Shown piece after piece: positions 1 through 12,112 of a DNA stretch of 64,000 bases (position 1 is the first letter of the stretch; every line of letters begins with the position of its first letter). The DNA comes from Sthenelais limicola (lineage: Eukaryota; Annelida; Polychaeta; Phyllodocida; Sigalionidae), in NCBI GenBank assembly GCA_942159475.1, contig OW804097.1, positions 36,778,298-36,842,297 on the forward strand, in the 5' to 3' direction. The notes under the pieces were generated by a model. The model searched no databases. It worked only from the letters and a program-made list of their open reading frames with translations, and was not told the DNA's origin. A program made the position numbers and the translations under genes.

Positions 1-29
1 CCCAATTGCACCCGTTTCGTGAGAAATGC

Positions 30-216
30 TCAAATACTGCTAAATTAGGCTGCCATTTGGCCAATACTAGGTAAATTCGAGTTTTGGGCATTGCAATGAT
101 TCTAACAAACTGTTTGGTTAGTTTAAACTGTATTTTGAACTTTATTTCTGTCCGACAATTTGGTCATTTGAGAAGATTGGCGAAGTTGAATTGTACATTT
201 TCTGAAAATCTGACCC
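30..216 (-). repeat. MITE family A, left-truncated copy
   Basis: The right terminus (AATTGTACATTTTCTGAAAA then CTGACCC) and the internal family A sequence are clear. The left terminal repeat is unrecognisable, so the left edge is approximate. Confidence 0.75.
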
Positions 217-230
217 ATGTACAGGTGCGG

Positions 231-790
231 GTATACAAACAAATTAGACCATACAATTATGTAAGACCTGTTTAGTATTGTCCAAAATATGCATGTTTAT
301 GATACATATGTGACCAATAATAAAATATCACAACAGAACTCCACAGTTACAGTACAAAATATAACCAGTATCGCAGTGTTTTAACAATAGTGAGAATAAT
401 TTTGTTTGTTTATTAGTAAGCTCATGTAACGTGTACAATATTTTCTGCTTATACTATATTACCATCATGTAGGCATCCATTAAGACTTAATAGCATTAAG
501 TAATTAAGTTCACAAATAGACTGATCAGATAAACTAGAATTAAACATCAGTGCTTTTATGGTTTTGTCTGTCTGATAAAACAGTGTGTGACAAAATACGG
601 TGGAAAGTAAAAAGATGAGAGATGCCGTGCATCAATTCACAGAGACCAGAAAACGCTTCATAAGAAGTTACATAACCAGAATCATTATGTTCATGTTTCA
701 CTGAGCTCAACTAGTACCAAGGGGTGGGTGGGGGGTGAAGCCAGTATTGGTCATGTTCAAGTATAGATGAAGTACATATTGATGAAGTGC
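231..790. other. Gene-free stretch, nothing recognised
   Basis: A+T-rich sequence with no long open frame, no clear repeat ends and no RNA gene that I can see. A short G-rich run lies near 720-735. Confidence 0.5.
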
Positions 791-1195
791 ATGTGTGATG
801 TGTCTCAGCAAAAAAAAATCACAAGTCGCAAAATGTATATTTTTAAAAGTGATTTATTTATAGGATATCTTTGTTGGAATATTCTAATTTTGGGGTACTT
901 AGCGCAGTGTGTGGCATTAATACATGTCCTAAATTTCAAGACATTTCAATAAAGACATTTATGCATTTCTAAGGTCAACCTATGAAATATATTTAGCCAT
1001 TTTACTAGTAATTGTCCGCCGAAAAATATAGCAATATTTTTTTCAAAATTAAACATTTGAAATATAGAAGCACTTAGGTGTCCTACTGTTTACCACCATT
1101 AGAATCGGCTTGATCTCATCTTTTCGGATATGATGATATCTCAAAATCCATTTTTTTCGACCTGTGACTCATTTTGCTGTAACACATCACATATA
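791..1195 (-). repeat. MITE family C, near full length
   Basis: Both ends carry the family C terminal inverted repeat: TGTGATGTGTCTCAG with CACAAGTCGCAAAA on the left and its reverse complement, ending CACATCACA then TATA, on the right. The interior matches the other long copies (49.7, 62.3 kb). About 400 bp with no coding capacity. Confidence 0.8.
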
Positions 1196-1384
1196 CTTCT
1201 CTTAGTAATATTTTTAGAAAACAGAGCCAAAATAAATGATAGCACCTGTTGTTGCTGAATACAAGTCTTCATAACAAAAACCACTAGAATCTTTAATCAC
1301 CGATAACTTCTACGATGGTAATCTGTAGGCCTGTACAAAACATCAACAATATTATTATAGACATTTCCCATTACAAGCGCAATT

Positions 1385-1617
1385 GGGTGAAGTCGCCGGA
1401 AAATGTACAATTCCTCCTCACCAATTCTCTGAAATAACCCAAATTCAGACGAAAATAAAGTTTGACATACAATTCAATCTAACCAAACAGATTGCTAGAA
1501 TCAATGCAATGCCAAATATCCTCGAATTTACCTAGCATTGGCCAAATTGCAGCCTTATTTAACAGAATCTACTAAATGTGTACAGCTGCCAATTGTACAT
1601 TTCTGAAAATCTGACCC
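1385..1617 (+). repeat. MITE family A, full length
   Basis: Begins GGGTGAAGTCGCC and ends CTGACCC, 233 bp. The flanks are AATT on the left and AATG on the right, a 4-bp target duplication with one mismatch. Confidence 0.85.
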
Positions 1618-1727
1618 AATGACATGCATATAGACATGTTTAACGTTTACATGTTTCACATGTGTCTAATCGACAGCGTTCCCGAGCAGTTTTGAATGTG
1701 TTGGTGTCAGCCCGGATTGAAGCCAAT

Positions 1728-2030
1728 AGGGGATTTGCATGTCTCACTGCGCATGTCTACTGCAGTGCACGCTGGGATGATTTCTGTTGAAATCTGACAT
1801 ACGAATTACTATATGGCAAGATTTTTATCGCAAATTGCAAGAGTATTTTCACCAATATCAGAGTTTGTTTAAATGAGCTATGAAAACCAAATGCATGATG
1901 GGAAAGATGGAGAGTTGTGTCATGTAAACATGTATGAAACATGGATATTGAGATTAGATTTTAGACTGTACCATTAGTCCCATAATTCCATGCGAATCAA
2001 GATTCAAAATAGCGGCTATGCAAATCCCCT
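1728..2030 (+). repeat. MITE family B, full length
   Basis: Begins AGGGGATTTGCATG and ends ATGCAAATCCCCT, 303 bp, between AAT and ATT. The interior (CATCATGCATTTGG-type block, ACTGCGCATG near one end) matches copies at 33.6, 44.5, 47.6 and 52.7 kb. Confidence 0.85.
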
Positions 2031-3218
2031 ATTAGCCAGGATCTGCAGGTCTATTCATAGAAGTAGGTTAATGATGATCAACACTACCCGGTGTGCGCAA
2101 ATCATATTTGGCATCAAAACGTTCCCGCAGCCGAGTCGCGCATCGGCAATGCAACCCTAATTAAGCTTTACTATATATAGAACTGCAGCCAATGTTAGTT
2201 GTGAACGCGCTACCAGGTAGGCAGAATGGTAGTGGGAGTGTGGCCGCACATTGCCGTGTGTTTTGCCGCAGAATTTTAAAAAAAAACCAGCTTACTTTTA
2301 ATGCTTGTTTCTGTACTCCTGTTGCAGTCATACATAAGAGGTTTGACTGGTAGTTTAAATTAGAAGAGATCTCATTATTTTGAAGGGATTATATAATATT
2401 TTTCCTTTCTTTTTGTTTGGCCACTCATCAGTTTATTAAGGAAGGTATACCTAGTATGTATTAAGTATATACCCTCCTGGTTTATTTCATCATTTTTGCC
2501 AATGAGTCAATGAGGCAAGAGCCAAACAGACTTGTGCAAACATAGCAACAAGTGAGTTTGTTTGTGAATGAAATCTAGGGTCGCCCAAGCTACCTCACAG
2601 TTTCACATAAACAATAATGGGGGTGTTACAATCTAGGGTTTTAATAATGAGCGTTGCAACAACAAACAGACAAATTTAAGAAATGATCTCAAGATAATGT
2701 TTTTAAAAACATGATGGATGGAGAATATTCATGTGCATAAATGCATCTTAAGGATAATTTGGGGTGCTGAAAAAAAAGAATCTGTAAATGCAAACCAGTA
2801 AATCATGATACATACCACCTGGTGGAAACAAGTCAGACTAAGCCTGTGGCAAGATGAGCCAGATGAGGGTGTTTCATAAAGTTATAGGAACCACTAAAAC
2901 AAGGTGATATATTTATTCTACAATGTTGGTATTTCAGATGTAAAATAGTACACCTTGTCAGCTATCTAGAACAGCTTTCATATTCATTATATCTCCGGAT
3001 AAGCCATATCCACAAAGAGATGTAGCTATAGTATAAATACAGTAATATACATGTTATATTTTACATTTATTTTATTTCATATTTTTCTTTTGTATGTCAT
3101 TGTTTCCTAGCCAACATACAAACAAGAAACTGGACAATAATAAATGCACAAATACCCTGGCATAAACAACTATTTATATGTGCCACTTTAGACTCACCAA
3201 TCTGACACCCATGCTCAT
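2031..3218. other. Gene-free stretch
   Basis: No convincing exon. A TATA-like word (ACTATATATAGAACT, about 2170-2184) lies downstream of a CpG-bearing patch (2120-2150), but no transcript start or exon can be tied to it. Confidence 0.4.
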
Positions 3219-3386
3219 CAGCACAGAGCGTTCTGGTCGCGCTAATGTTTTAAATCAAAACAGCAAGCCTCTAAACATGTACTGGCCAGTAGCACGGGTA
3301 GCAGGGGGTAGAATTGTAAGCAACGCACAGCGTTCCGGCTGCGTAAACGTTTTAATTCAAAAGAGCAAGCCTGCACGTCAGGCACA
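3219..3386. repeat. Two-copy direct repeat, about 106-bp spacing
   Basis: The block GCACAGAGCGTTCTGG...GTTTTAAATCAAAACAGCAAGCCT (3219-3275) recurs in diverged form as GCACAGCGTTCCGGC...GTTTTAATTCAAAAGAGCAAGCCT about 106 bases on. The small open frames on both strands here follow from this duplication and are not gene-like. Confidence 0.6.
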
Positions 3387-3750
3387 GGGGTAGGGGGACA
3401 GCCTAGCGGCCAAGAGTTGTGCACGCAGTGGCAGACAGTGCCTGCATTCTGGCCGCTGAGGTTTCCTATTTGGTCGCTCTACCCTGCTGGCCTTGTGTTT
3501 GCCGGGTAGGCCTGTGTATTAGGAAAGAATTATTATGGATGTGATATATGGACAAGTATAGAGTATAATCAACTTGGTGTAGTAGAAAAACTTGATGTAG
3601 TAGTCAAATCATAATGCAAATAGGGTATAAAAGGTACCATAACTCGAAGTAAAAAATAAACTCCAGTCATATGGGATAGATAACTCTAGCTGGAAAACTT
3701 TTCGAATGATCGTCATTTGAATCATTGAATCGCATGTGAATCCCTATCTA
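3387..3750. other. Gene-free stretch, nothing recognised
   Basis: GC-rich at its left edge (3387-3500), then A+T-rich. No gene or repeat boundary seen. Confidence 0.4.
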
Positions 3751-3895
3751 TCAAACATAAATATATCAAACATAAAATATAGAAAGACTTCTTAGATGTC
3801 CTTCATGTTTACCATCATTGGAATCCGCTTGATCGTATCTTTCCAAATATGATGTTATATAAACATCGATTTTGTTGTGACTTGTGACTCATTTT
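3751..3895 (-). repeat. MITE family C, right-end fragment
   Basis: Matches the last 145 bases of family C in minus orientation up to GTGACTTGTGACTCATTTT, after which the terminal repeat breaks down. Confidence 0.7.
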
Positions 3896-4083
3896 AGCAC
3901 TACGTTAACGTGTAATCTATCAGCGCTCAAGTTATCTAGAACTAATATTTATTAGCACCTGTGAGCCTTGGCAATGCTACTTTGGATATCGTTTCATTTT
4001 CTACCCAACAAACTGCTCACTCCAATGCGAAGAAAATTAAAGCTTTTCTGATTGCTTGCCAAACACACTTGGCCTACCTAGTT

Positions 4084-4318
4084 GGTCAAGTCTTCAGAAA
4101 ATGTACAATTGACTTTCACCGATCCTCTCAAATAACCCAGATTTAAGACGAAAATCAGGTTCAAAATAAAGTTTAACATAACCGACAGATTTATTGCATG
4201 AATATAATACAAAATACACTCGGATATACTCAGTATTCATCATTAATTTCACTCTGATTTAGCAGAAATTGAGAAATGTGTAGAACTGCAGATTGTGCAT
4301 TTTCTGTAAATCTGACCC
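4084..4318 (+). repeat. MITE family A, full length, diverged
   Basis: Left end GGTCAAGTCTTCAGAAAATG, right end TTCTGTAAATCTGACCC. The interior follows the family over 235 bp with many substitutions. Confidence 0.8.
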
Positions 4319-4590
4319 TAGTACGCCGAGAGAATGTCCTTGAGCGTCCTAGTGAGGGGCAAGCTACGCACTTCCGGTCTCTTGTTGACCATTGTCCTCT
4401 CGCCGTTTCTCGCTCGTGCAAACGGGATTAATTAGAGCGCGTACGCAGAAAATGTACATGGTCAATATTTGGAGGAAATATTTGTAATGATATTTGTCAT
4501 ATTTGTACAGATTAAAGTTTATTCAGTTTGTGTGTGGTAACGGCTAGTTGTAACGGATTATATAATACGTACACAATGTACATTGTATAT

Positions 4591-4657
4591 GGGTCAGATT
4601 TTCAGAAAATGTACAATCGGCATATCTACACAGTTAGTAAATTCTGCTAAATCAGGC
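4591..4657 (-). repeat. MITE family A, left-end fragment
   Basis: Starts with a perfect GGGTCAGATTTTCAGAAAAT terminus preceded by ATAT, then stops after the TAAATTCTGCTAAAT block. A run of 14 G follows at about 4670. Confidence 0.75.
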
Positions 4658-4874
4658 TGGGCCTAAACCCAGGGGGGGGGGGGGTATTCTTCCAAGCATT
4701 TTTTCATGAACAAAAATCACAAAATCTTTTCAAACTGCTGCAGGCAAAGTAAATGGAGGTGTGGGAATCGCCGTCAATCGCTGATGACGCACCAGAGTTC
4801 GTTGACGTCATATTCCCTGCAGTCGCCCTGGAGAGATATATACAGAGACTCGCTAGTGCAGTCTCCTTCACACG

Positions 4875-4984
4875 TGAAACCGTCAGAAAATGTACAATTC
4901 ACATTCACCAATTCTCTCAAATAAACCAAATTTCAGACGAAAGTAAAGTTCAAAATTCTGAAAATCCTGAAACACATCACAAAT
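4875..4984 (+). repeat. MITE family A fragment joined to a family C terminus
   Basis: 4875-4957 is the left part of family A (GTGAAACCGTCAG then the internal block). It runs into CCTGAAACACATCACA, the outer end of family C, at 4966-4984. The join is a fossil of nested or recombined elements. Confidence 0.65.
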
Positions 4985-5293
4985 AATAGCTAGCACACGT
5001 GAAATTATAAGCTTTCATCTGTAGGTAGACATATATACACCTACATGCACACACAGTATATCACAAGAGTGAATTATATTATAGTTAATAAGAGTGAGGG
5101 AGAGAGGGAGAGTGACTGATGTTGGTTGCTAGCATATAGCATATTCTACTATTTGTTACCAGTGAGGGCTGCTCATGGGATTGATCGCTCCTTTTAACCA
5201 CTCAGACCTGCCCCATGTAGTGGAAGAGTACAAATAGTATCAGCTTTGATGTTCACATCCTATCTTAGCCTTATGACCATCATATGTATAATT

Positions 5294-5527
5294 GGTAACA
5301 TCGCCGGAAAATGTACAATTAACCTTCACCAATCCTCTCAAATAACCCAAATCTAAGACAAAAATCAGGTTCAAAATTCAGTTCAACAAAACCAAACAGA
5401 TTGATTGAATCAAGGCAATACAAAATATACTCAGATATATCTAGTATTTACCATTTTTCAGTCTAATTTAGCAGGTTCTACTGAATGTGTAAGGCGGCCG
5501 ATTGTACATTTTCTGAAGATCTGACCC
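5294..5527 (+). repeat. MITE family A, full length
   Basis: Left terminus is a diverged GGTAACATCGCCGG; right terminus ATTTTCTGAAGATCTGACCC. 234 bp. Confidence 0.8.
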
Positions 5528-5850
5528 ATACATGCATCTATAGTAAGTCATCTCTAGTAAGTCATTTTGCTTGCCATATAGTTATTCATGTATCTGTGCC
5601 CTTAGGGCCCATACATATTCTGTTTATCGGCAGTTCTTTTGCCCAAAGTGTATACGGGTCAGTTTTTTAAAGTGTGCTGTTTTCAATTTCATAGAGCTTG
5701 GGTAATGGTCAAAATTAAATTAAACAGAAATCATCTTTTCTCTATTAAATCGTCATATTCTGGTTCTAAGATTTCAGGAAAACTTTATTCCAACAAAATC
5801 CGACCAGTGGTTGGGCTCTTCATGGCCCATTAAAAATGACCTCCCTGTAA

Positions 5851-8432
5851 TTCTCACGTACCATGTCCCTCTTTAAGTTGGAAAAATGTGAAATAATAAT
5901 TTTAATCAAAATTATTAACTGAAATGTGAGAAAAATCGGTCATTTATCATTTATGACAATTATCATGGGATCCTAGATTTTTGAAACTCTACACAATACC
6001 TGTGCAGAATGGGAATAATACATAAAAATCGGTTATCATTCATTTTTACATCAATTTCATGATTTCTTTTATCTCTTTCTTTACAAATAACCTCACAGAC
6101 CTAATATGCATAGTTTCTGTTCCATTATTACAAACACACTTCCTGGCATCTATTACCATCAGTTGAAGACATTATTAAGGGTATGAAATGTCCATGCCCT
6201 TCATCAGGCTATGGAGAAACCTGTTTCAATAGGGACCTCTTACGTGAGAATTTCACCTAAAATTTCCAACTTGTATTTTTGTATGCTAATAATCTTGTTT
6301 TTGCTTCTTTAGCAATTCTAATATCACTTAAAAGGCTAAAGTTCCATCACCTCATATTAATCAAGCAAATTTAGTGAGGAAATATGCAAATATGCCACTT
6401 TTTACTCGATTTTGGAAAATATCAAATATCACATCATAAGAAATATCACTATTCACTAGATGAACCGAAAATTAACCCAAAATAAATAATTCATCCAAGT
6501 GAAAATGATCTAATATGAAACAGATGCATGTCTAAGGCCTAGAAATCCATTTAAAACATATATTATGGTCAATTTTGTAGAAAAGTGTAATAAATCTCAT
6601 GTAAGAGGTCCCTAATAACAGGTAGTATAATAAGGGCATTTTGCTCTAATAAACTCAACTTTACTGTTGTTTTAAATGGATCTCTGGCCCCTAGACACAT
6701 GTATATCATCTATTAGATTTATTCCACTTGGGTAAAAAATATAATTTTGGTTTATTTTCTAGAAAAGTCATAAATCTCACGTACAAGGTCCCTATTTCGA
6801 AATGGCATATTAGGCATTTCTTCACTATCAAATTATGTTATATGGTTGTTTTGAATGAATTGTTAGCTTTGGCCACATACATATTATATATTAAATCGAT
6901 TCCACTTGCAGAAAAATATATTTTTGGTCAATTTTGTGTAAAAGTGATAAATCTCACGTATGAGGTCCCTACTGGCAGGACGTATAATAAGGCCTTTTTG
7001 CTCTATCAAACAACAGATTATGTTTTTTCCCAAGTGAAATCGATCTTATATATTATGTATATATGTCCAAAGCTTAGAATTCATTTAAAACAACAGTACA
7101 ACATAGTTTGATGATGAAAAAAGACCTAATACTCTACTTCAAAATAGGGACCTCTTACGCGAGAGTTATCTCTTTTCTTCAAAATAAACCCAAAATATAT
7201 TTTTACCCAAGTGGAATCAATCTAATGTATAGTATACAGACACCTATGGGTTGGATATCTATTTGAAATGACAGTAAAATGTAGTTTGGTGGAAAAAACG
7301 GCCTTATTATGCTATCTGCCATTAGGGACCTTGTACGTGAGATTTATGATTTTTCTTCAGAATTGACCAAAATTATATTTCTCCTCCAGTGGAATCGATC
7401 TAATTATATAATGCACATGTGTCCAATGCTTAGAATTCATTTGAAACAACAATGCAACTTAGTTTGGTAATGAATAATGCCTAATTTGCTAGTTCAAAAT
7501 AGGGACCTCTTACGTGAGAGTTATCTCTTTTCTTCAAAGTAAACCCAAAATATATTTTTACCCAAGTGGAATCAATCTAATATAAAATGTAAAGGTCCCT
7601 ATGTGTCAGAAATCTATTTACAACAAGAGTAAAATATACTTTGAAAGAACAAAATGGCTTTATTATGCTACCTGCCAGTAGGGACCTTGCACGTGAGATT
7701 TATTATTTATCAGCAAAATGAACCAAAGGTAATTGTTCTCTGAAAGTGGTGAAAGTGGAATCAATGTAATATATATTGTACATGTGTCTGAATATAAGAA
7801 TAACATTTAAAACAATAAAACATTATAGTTTGGTAGAGTACCAAAGCTTTTATTCTCCTACGTTCTAACAGGGACCTCTTACGTGAGAATTATTATTTCC
7901 AACATAACATCTCAAGAGATCAACAGATCGAATTTGACCAGTGCCGGTCATAAGGTATCAATAACTGCAAATCATTTTAAATTGATTCCAAACACTTCAA
8001 GTAATCATATCAAAACGAAATTGTCTCTGCAATGTAATATTTGCAGTGAATATACCTTTATAATTTGTTGGGACTTGTACGTGAGAATATTAAATATTTA
8101 GCAAGATTGGCATTTCTCTTGACAATAAGTACTTTTTTTTAAATAAAAAGATGGTTGTGTCAATGTAAGGGCTATTAGGATCAGAGGATAACTGTATGAA
8201 CACTTTTCATTTAATATTGGAATAATTATGGCTAATTATGATTTACTCACGTAAGAGGTCCCTTCTTGTTGGAAAAATGAGTTTTGGACATTAAGTTAAT
8301 GTACAGGCGAAATTTAAATTTTAGTACACGATAAAGCATATATACAAGGGTATATAAAAGTAATTTCATGATTTTTAAAGAAATATAACTATTATTGCGA
8401 CTGGGTATAAAAACGGGTCATCCTACGTGAGA
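5851..8432. repeat. Array of about 180-bp units with inverted symmetry
   Basis: A 19-bp motif (consensus GGGACCTCTTACGTGAGA) recurs at about 5851(-), 6231(+), 6595(-), 6776(-), 6953(-), 7147(+), 7324(+), 7501(+), 7681(+), 7870(+), 8070(+), 8245(-) and 8416(+). From 6595 the spacing is 171-200 bp. Units alternate between a CCTCTTACGTGAGAG form and a CCTTGTACGTGAGAT form, giving a higher-order period near 354 bp (7147 to 7501, 7324 to 7681). Each unit also carries a CCCAAGTGGAATC-like word. The motif strand switches between 6970 and 7147, so the array is roughly mirror-symmetric about 7.05 kb and could form long double-stranded RNA or a cruciform. The 127-residue open frame inside (6728-7111) is repeat sequence, not a gene. 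Confidence 0.8.
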
Positions 8433-9235
8433 TTTATGGTTGGAATTATTTAAATTGATCTGGTGTGAGGTGGTTCATTAGTATGAAGTAAAAAAAAATT
8501 GAGGGAGACACTTTAGATACAGGACTATCCAATAGGAGCAAATTAATGTGAATGATTAATGTCTAGAACATATGCTACATGTTTGATATCCTGGTTAATA
8601 TTTATTTCATTGGAAAAATGAGGAAAAAATGCATTTTTGACATTTTTTAGGTGTAAATATTGATCAAAAGTTGTTTAAAGTATATTTGGAATGAACGATC
8701 AGGGTGAGACGAATCAAATGGCACTAAGATCATGATTTTTCATGAATTATTAAAGAAGATATCGACGACAATGCAATATTTTAGCAAAATAGCACACTTA
8801 AAAAAACTGACCCATACAAATCCACGTGTGTATATCAATCAGGTTCCCATGAGGTGACGAAAATGTTAGCTGCTAAGAAATTTATGAGTACATCTATAAT
8901 TATGTTGTTAAAAATAGCAGTGAAAAACGTTGTCAACCTAATCTCCCTGAGCTTTCAACAAGTTTATATAATCAGTATTACTCCACGTTGGTCTATGTAC
9001 CATATACTATTTGTATGGGCGGTGTAGTGTGGTAATTGGCAAAAGTTCCACACGTGTGGTATGACATTGCCATTCCCTCTTCCTCTCCCCAGTGCACAGC
9101 TATATACCTATTTATTATACGCGCATGCTATATGAGAGGTGCTATAAGTGGGGTGCTATAAAAATAGTCATATAGGACGCGTCCTATAAAAATGTAGTTG
9201 TCTAAAAATAGCTCTGACTCAGCACTTCCGCTGTC
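8433..9235. other. Gene-free stretch with a perfect 16-bp palindrome
   Basis: A+T-rich. The only structure I can point to is ATAGGACGCGTCCTAT near 9171-9186 and nearby repeats of the word CCTATAAAA (9150-9200), which may be a degenerate outer part of the element at 9236. Confidence 0.4.
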
Positions 9236-9716
9236 TCCGCGGAGATCCCCGCGGAGATCCCCGCGATCGGTAATCCACCTGTGATTACAAAAATACATAA
9301 TAAACACCACACCATTAAATAGAGAATTAAATTCTCTATCAAATGATGTAAGGTTTATTATTGTAGCTCAAGAAATGGCTACGATATGAACGTTTTAGTT
9401 CAACCAAGTCAGTAAGTAAACACTGCATGATCACACAGTCCTGACAGCTCACCGTTGTAGCCTACTGACGGTGCTCTCAGCGGGGCAGCAGGGGCTCTCT
9501 GAGAGTTCTTTAATACTTTTTCAGTAATATCTGATGATGATAAAATTTCATGCACATATAATAAATATAGAATGGAACTCGCAAGCAATAATCGAAAAAT
9601 TATAGGATTTGATTCGTCCACATAAGCACTCTGCCTACGGCATCGTGCTTATGTGGACGAATCTCGTCCTATAAATTTTCGATTATTGCCGGCTCGTCCC
9701 ATTCTCTCTATATATA
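9236..9716 (-). mobile_element. 480-bp hairpin-bearing element, copy 1 (family D)
   Basis: Reads as the reverse complement of 43236-43710 over its whole length, including the GGGGATCTCCGCGG motif at one end, the GAGAGAATTTAATTCTCT-like palindrome in the middle, and a terminal 105-bp inverted repeat (9585-9689) whose arms contain GATTCGTCCACATAAGCAC. The other end is CATTCTCTCTATATA. No protein is encoded. Probably a non-autonomous transposon or foldback element. Confidence 0.75.
9585..9689. repeat. Long hairpin within family D copy 1
   Basis: Arms start GCAATAATCGAAAA and end TTTTCGATTATTGC and pair through TCCACATAAGCAC / GTGCTTATGTGGA around a loop close to TCTGCCTACGGCATC. Nearly continuous pairing over about 48 bases per arm. 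Confidence 0.85.
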
Positions 9717-10556
9717 GCAACGTGGGAGTAAATATAGTATGTAATGAGAATGTGGTACAAGGGACACTATTGCACTGTTCAAGATGTTTGTTTTTTCGGG
9801 GTCCATGAGTGGGTTACGAAAGAAAACTAGGTTTTGCCTATATATCAACATGCATTTTCATCCATTTCTGTTTCTCCTCTTTCCCTGTAGACTTTCACAG
9901 CTCACACACACAGTTTTGATTCTTGTACAAAGATCATATAATACAGTACACAGGTCGAGCCTACCTTCATGAAATAGTTTTTGTCTTTGAATAAAGGCTT
10001 TATTTTGAAGCATAAACCAATTAGTAATGTTTGTATTATTGTAATGTTCTTTTTGTTTATTCAATTAAGACCTCAACGATTTAACATACAATATTACAAT
10101 AGCATAATCACTCACCGATTGTTTTCATACTGTGCGTATGAAACAACTTTTTTCGGATCTCTGACTTCATCTTTACCAACGCAATAGAAGATCGAATCTC
10201 TGGGCAAATGCAACAAAATTCTTACAAGGGTTCAGACAAATACAATTAAGTCATTTCATTAATTAATACGAGAAATGTACAAAAGTGAGCAGATAACTAA
10301 TTAATTCAGTGTTAATGACAATTAATACTAACATAACCAGACCATGATATTGTTTGTGAATAAGTTAGTTGTCATGGCAATGTTGGATGAAGGTGTACAG
10401 TTTAGTTTAATTAAAGTTTATTGCATTATATTTATACTAAGAACGCTGTTCTAAGCTCATCCTGATATAAAGATCATATACATATAAAGAGGTATACATA
10501 GTTACCTAACGATTCAAACGGGATAGGCTTACCTAATGTATTTATGCCGTGCACAA
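9717..10556. other. Gene-free stretch, nothing recognised
   Basis: A+T-rich. Small overlapping open frames on both strands show no domain, splice or codon signal. Confidence 0.4.
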
Positions 10557-10791
10557 GGGTAAGATTTTCAGAAAATGCACAATTGGCAGCTCTACACATT
10601 TAGGAAACACTGCTAAATTAGACTGAAAAATGATAACTAGCGGGTATATCTGACTATATTTGGTATCACATTGATTTAAAGTTTCTGTTCTGTTGGGTTA
10701 AACTGTTTTTTGAAGCTCATTTCTGTCTTAAATGTGGGTTATTGGAGAGGATTGGGGTAGGTGAATTGTACATTTTCTGAAAATCTGACCC
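10557..10791 (-). repeat. MITE family A, full length with 4-bp target duplication
   Basis: 235 bp with both termini (GGGTAAGATTTTCAG... and ...TTCTGAAAATCTGACCC). Flanked by ACAA at 10553-10556 and ACAA at 10792-10795. This copy best shows that the element ends at GGGT/ACCC and makes a 4-bp duplication. The terminal repeats are about 28 bp, extending through TGTACAATT. Confidence 0.9.
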
Positions 10792-10795
10792 ACAA

Positions 10796-12112
10796 GCAAC
10801 AACTAATCAGAGTAGACACATTCATTCTACACTTTATGTTATAATAGTAATTTGGCAGAGATAATTTGTGTGAAAATGATTGGGACCGTAGCTAACCTCT
10901 AACAATGGCATTACATATGGCCATTCTCCGCACACTTCCTACAGAAACAAAACACACTCTCCCGAGCAATATCGTTTAAAAACATCAGCACATCGGACAT
11001 CGGTCATTCACGGGCGTACATTCTGCCCATCGTAATACAGAGGGCCAGCGTCATCCCCACAGAAAGCTAATCGTAATTGTCCCCGCTTAACGTAGTCGCA
11101 CTGTTGGCTGAGGGAGGGGGGTTCGTCATGCTATAGTGATTATGAGAGGGGTGGGGGAGGTGGTTTATTCCTAGTATTGCAGGCCTGTACTGACCCACGA
11201 AAATACTCGTCACACAACAGTGAGTTTACACCCAGGGGTTGGGTGGGGGAGGTGTTTAAGCTCTCATTCATATTGTTGCAGGCCTATACTCGCCCTCGAA
11301 AATACTGCTTAGTTATTTATTTGTTTATTCATTTATTGACTTTGAGGAGGGTCTCTTAGAAAATCATCATTTTGGTGCATCGTTTCCTTGTTGAAATGTT
11401 TCTTCCTCATTCCAGCTTCTGTAACAGGAAAATACAAGTCAGTCAACCATTTCAACGGGAGTATATTTATGAATGAGATGAGGTATAGTTTTAGCTAATG
11501 GATCGGGATCCAAGTATGGGTGAGACGATATGGACACTGAAAATAACCTAAGTCGATTTCAGATTCACCTTGTTTTCGTCCTGCTGTCCTTGCAGGTGTT
11601 CCATATTTGGAACAGGCTACAAACATATCATGTAATGCATTCTCACCTGCAGGCAAGGCCTGTGTGACTAGTAGTGAATAACCTCAAGGGGAGGTGGGAG
11701 GGGAGAGGTTGGTTTGAAGAGCTTTCGAAAATATGTGAAACATAGTTGATAATTCAGACCAGTGACCAGCCCAGATGAAGGACCAAAGTATGTCCAAACT
11801 TTAGGCGGGAAGGTCCAATGCAAGAAAAATTCGCATTCTCCTACTTTGTAGATCTCCTCCTCAACAACATAATTAATAACTGTATTCATTATAGGATGCA
11901 TATTAGCAGATCATTATTAGCATATTAGCCTCATTAGCATTGAAATAAATGTAATCATTTAAGTCCAAAATCAAGTAATTATTGGTGGCCTCTCTCTCCC
12001 TCCCTCCTCTCTTATAGGTAATATAATTCTTGTACGGGGGAACATTTCTTAACCCATTCACAGCTGAACGTCACAAAGTGTGTGTGTCTAAAAAACGTTA
12101 TTGCATCGCTAT
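10796..12112. other. Gene-free stretch, nothing recognised
   Basis: Includes two similar segments, TATTGCAGGCCTGTACTGACCCACGAAAATACT-like near 11175-11208 and its diverged repeat near 11275-11305, both following G-rich tracts. No exon is supported. Confidence 0.4.

Noticed and set aside
1385..1617. Spaced repeats as a CRISPR array
   Set aside because: The repeats are full inverted-ended elements with individual target duplications, irregular spacing and both orientations.
6728..7111. 127-codon open frame as a gene
   Set aside because: It lies wholly inside the 180-bp repeat array and its peptide repeats the array period. No splice or domain signal.
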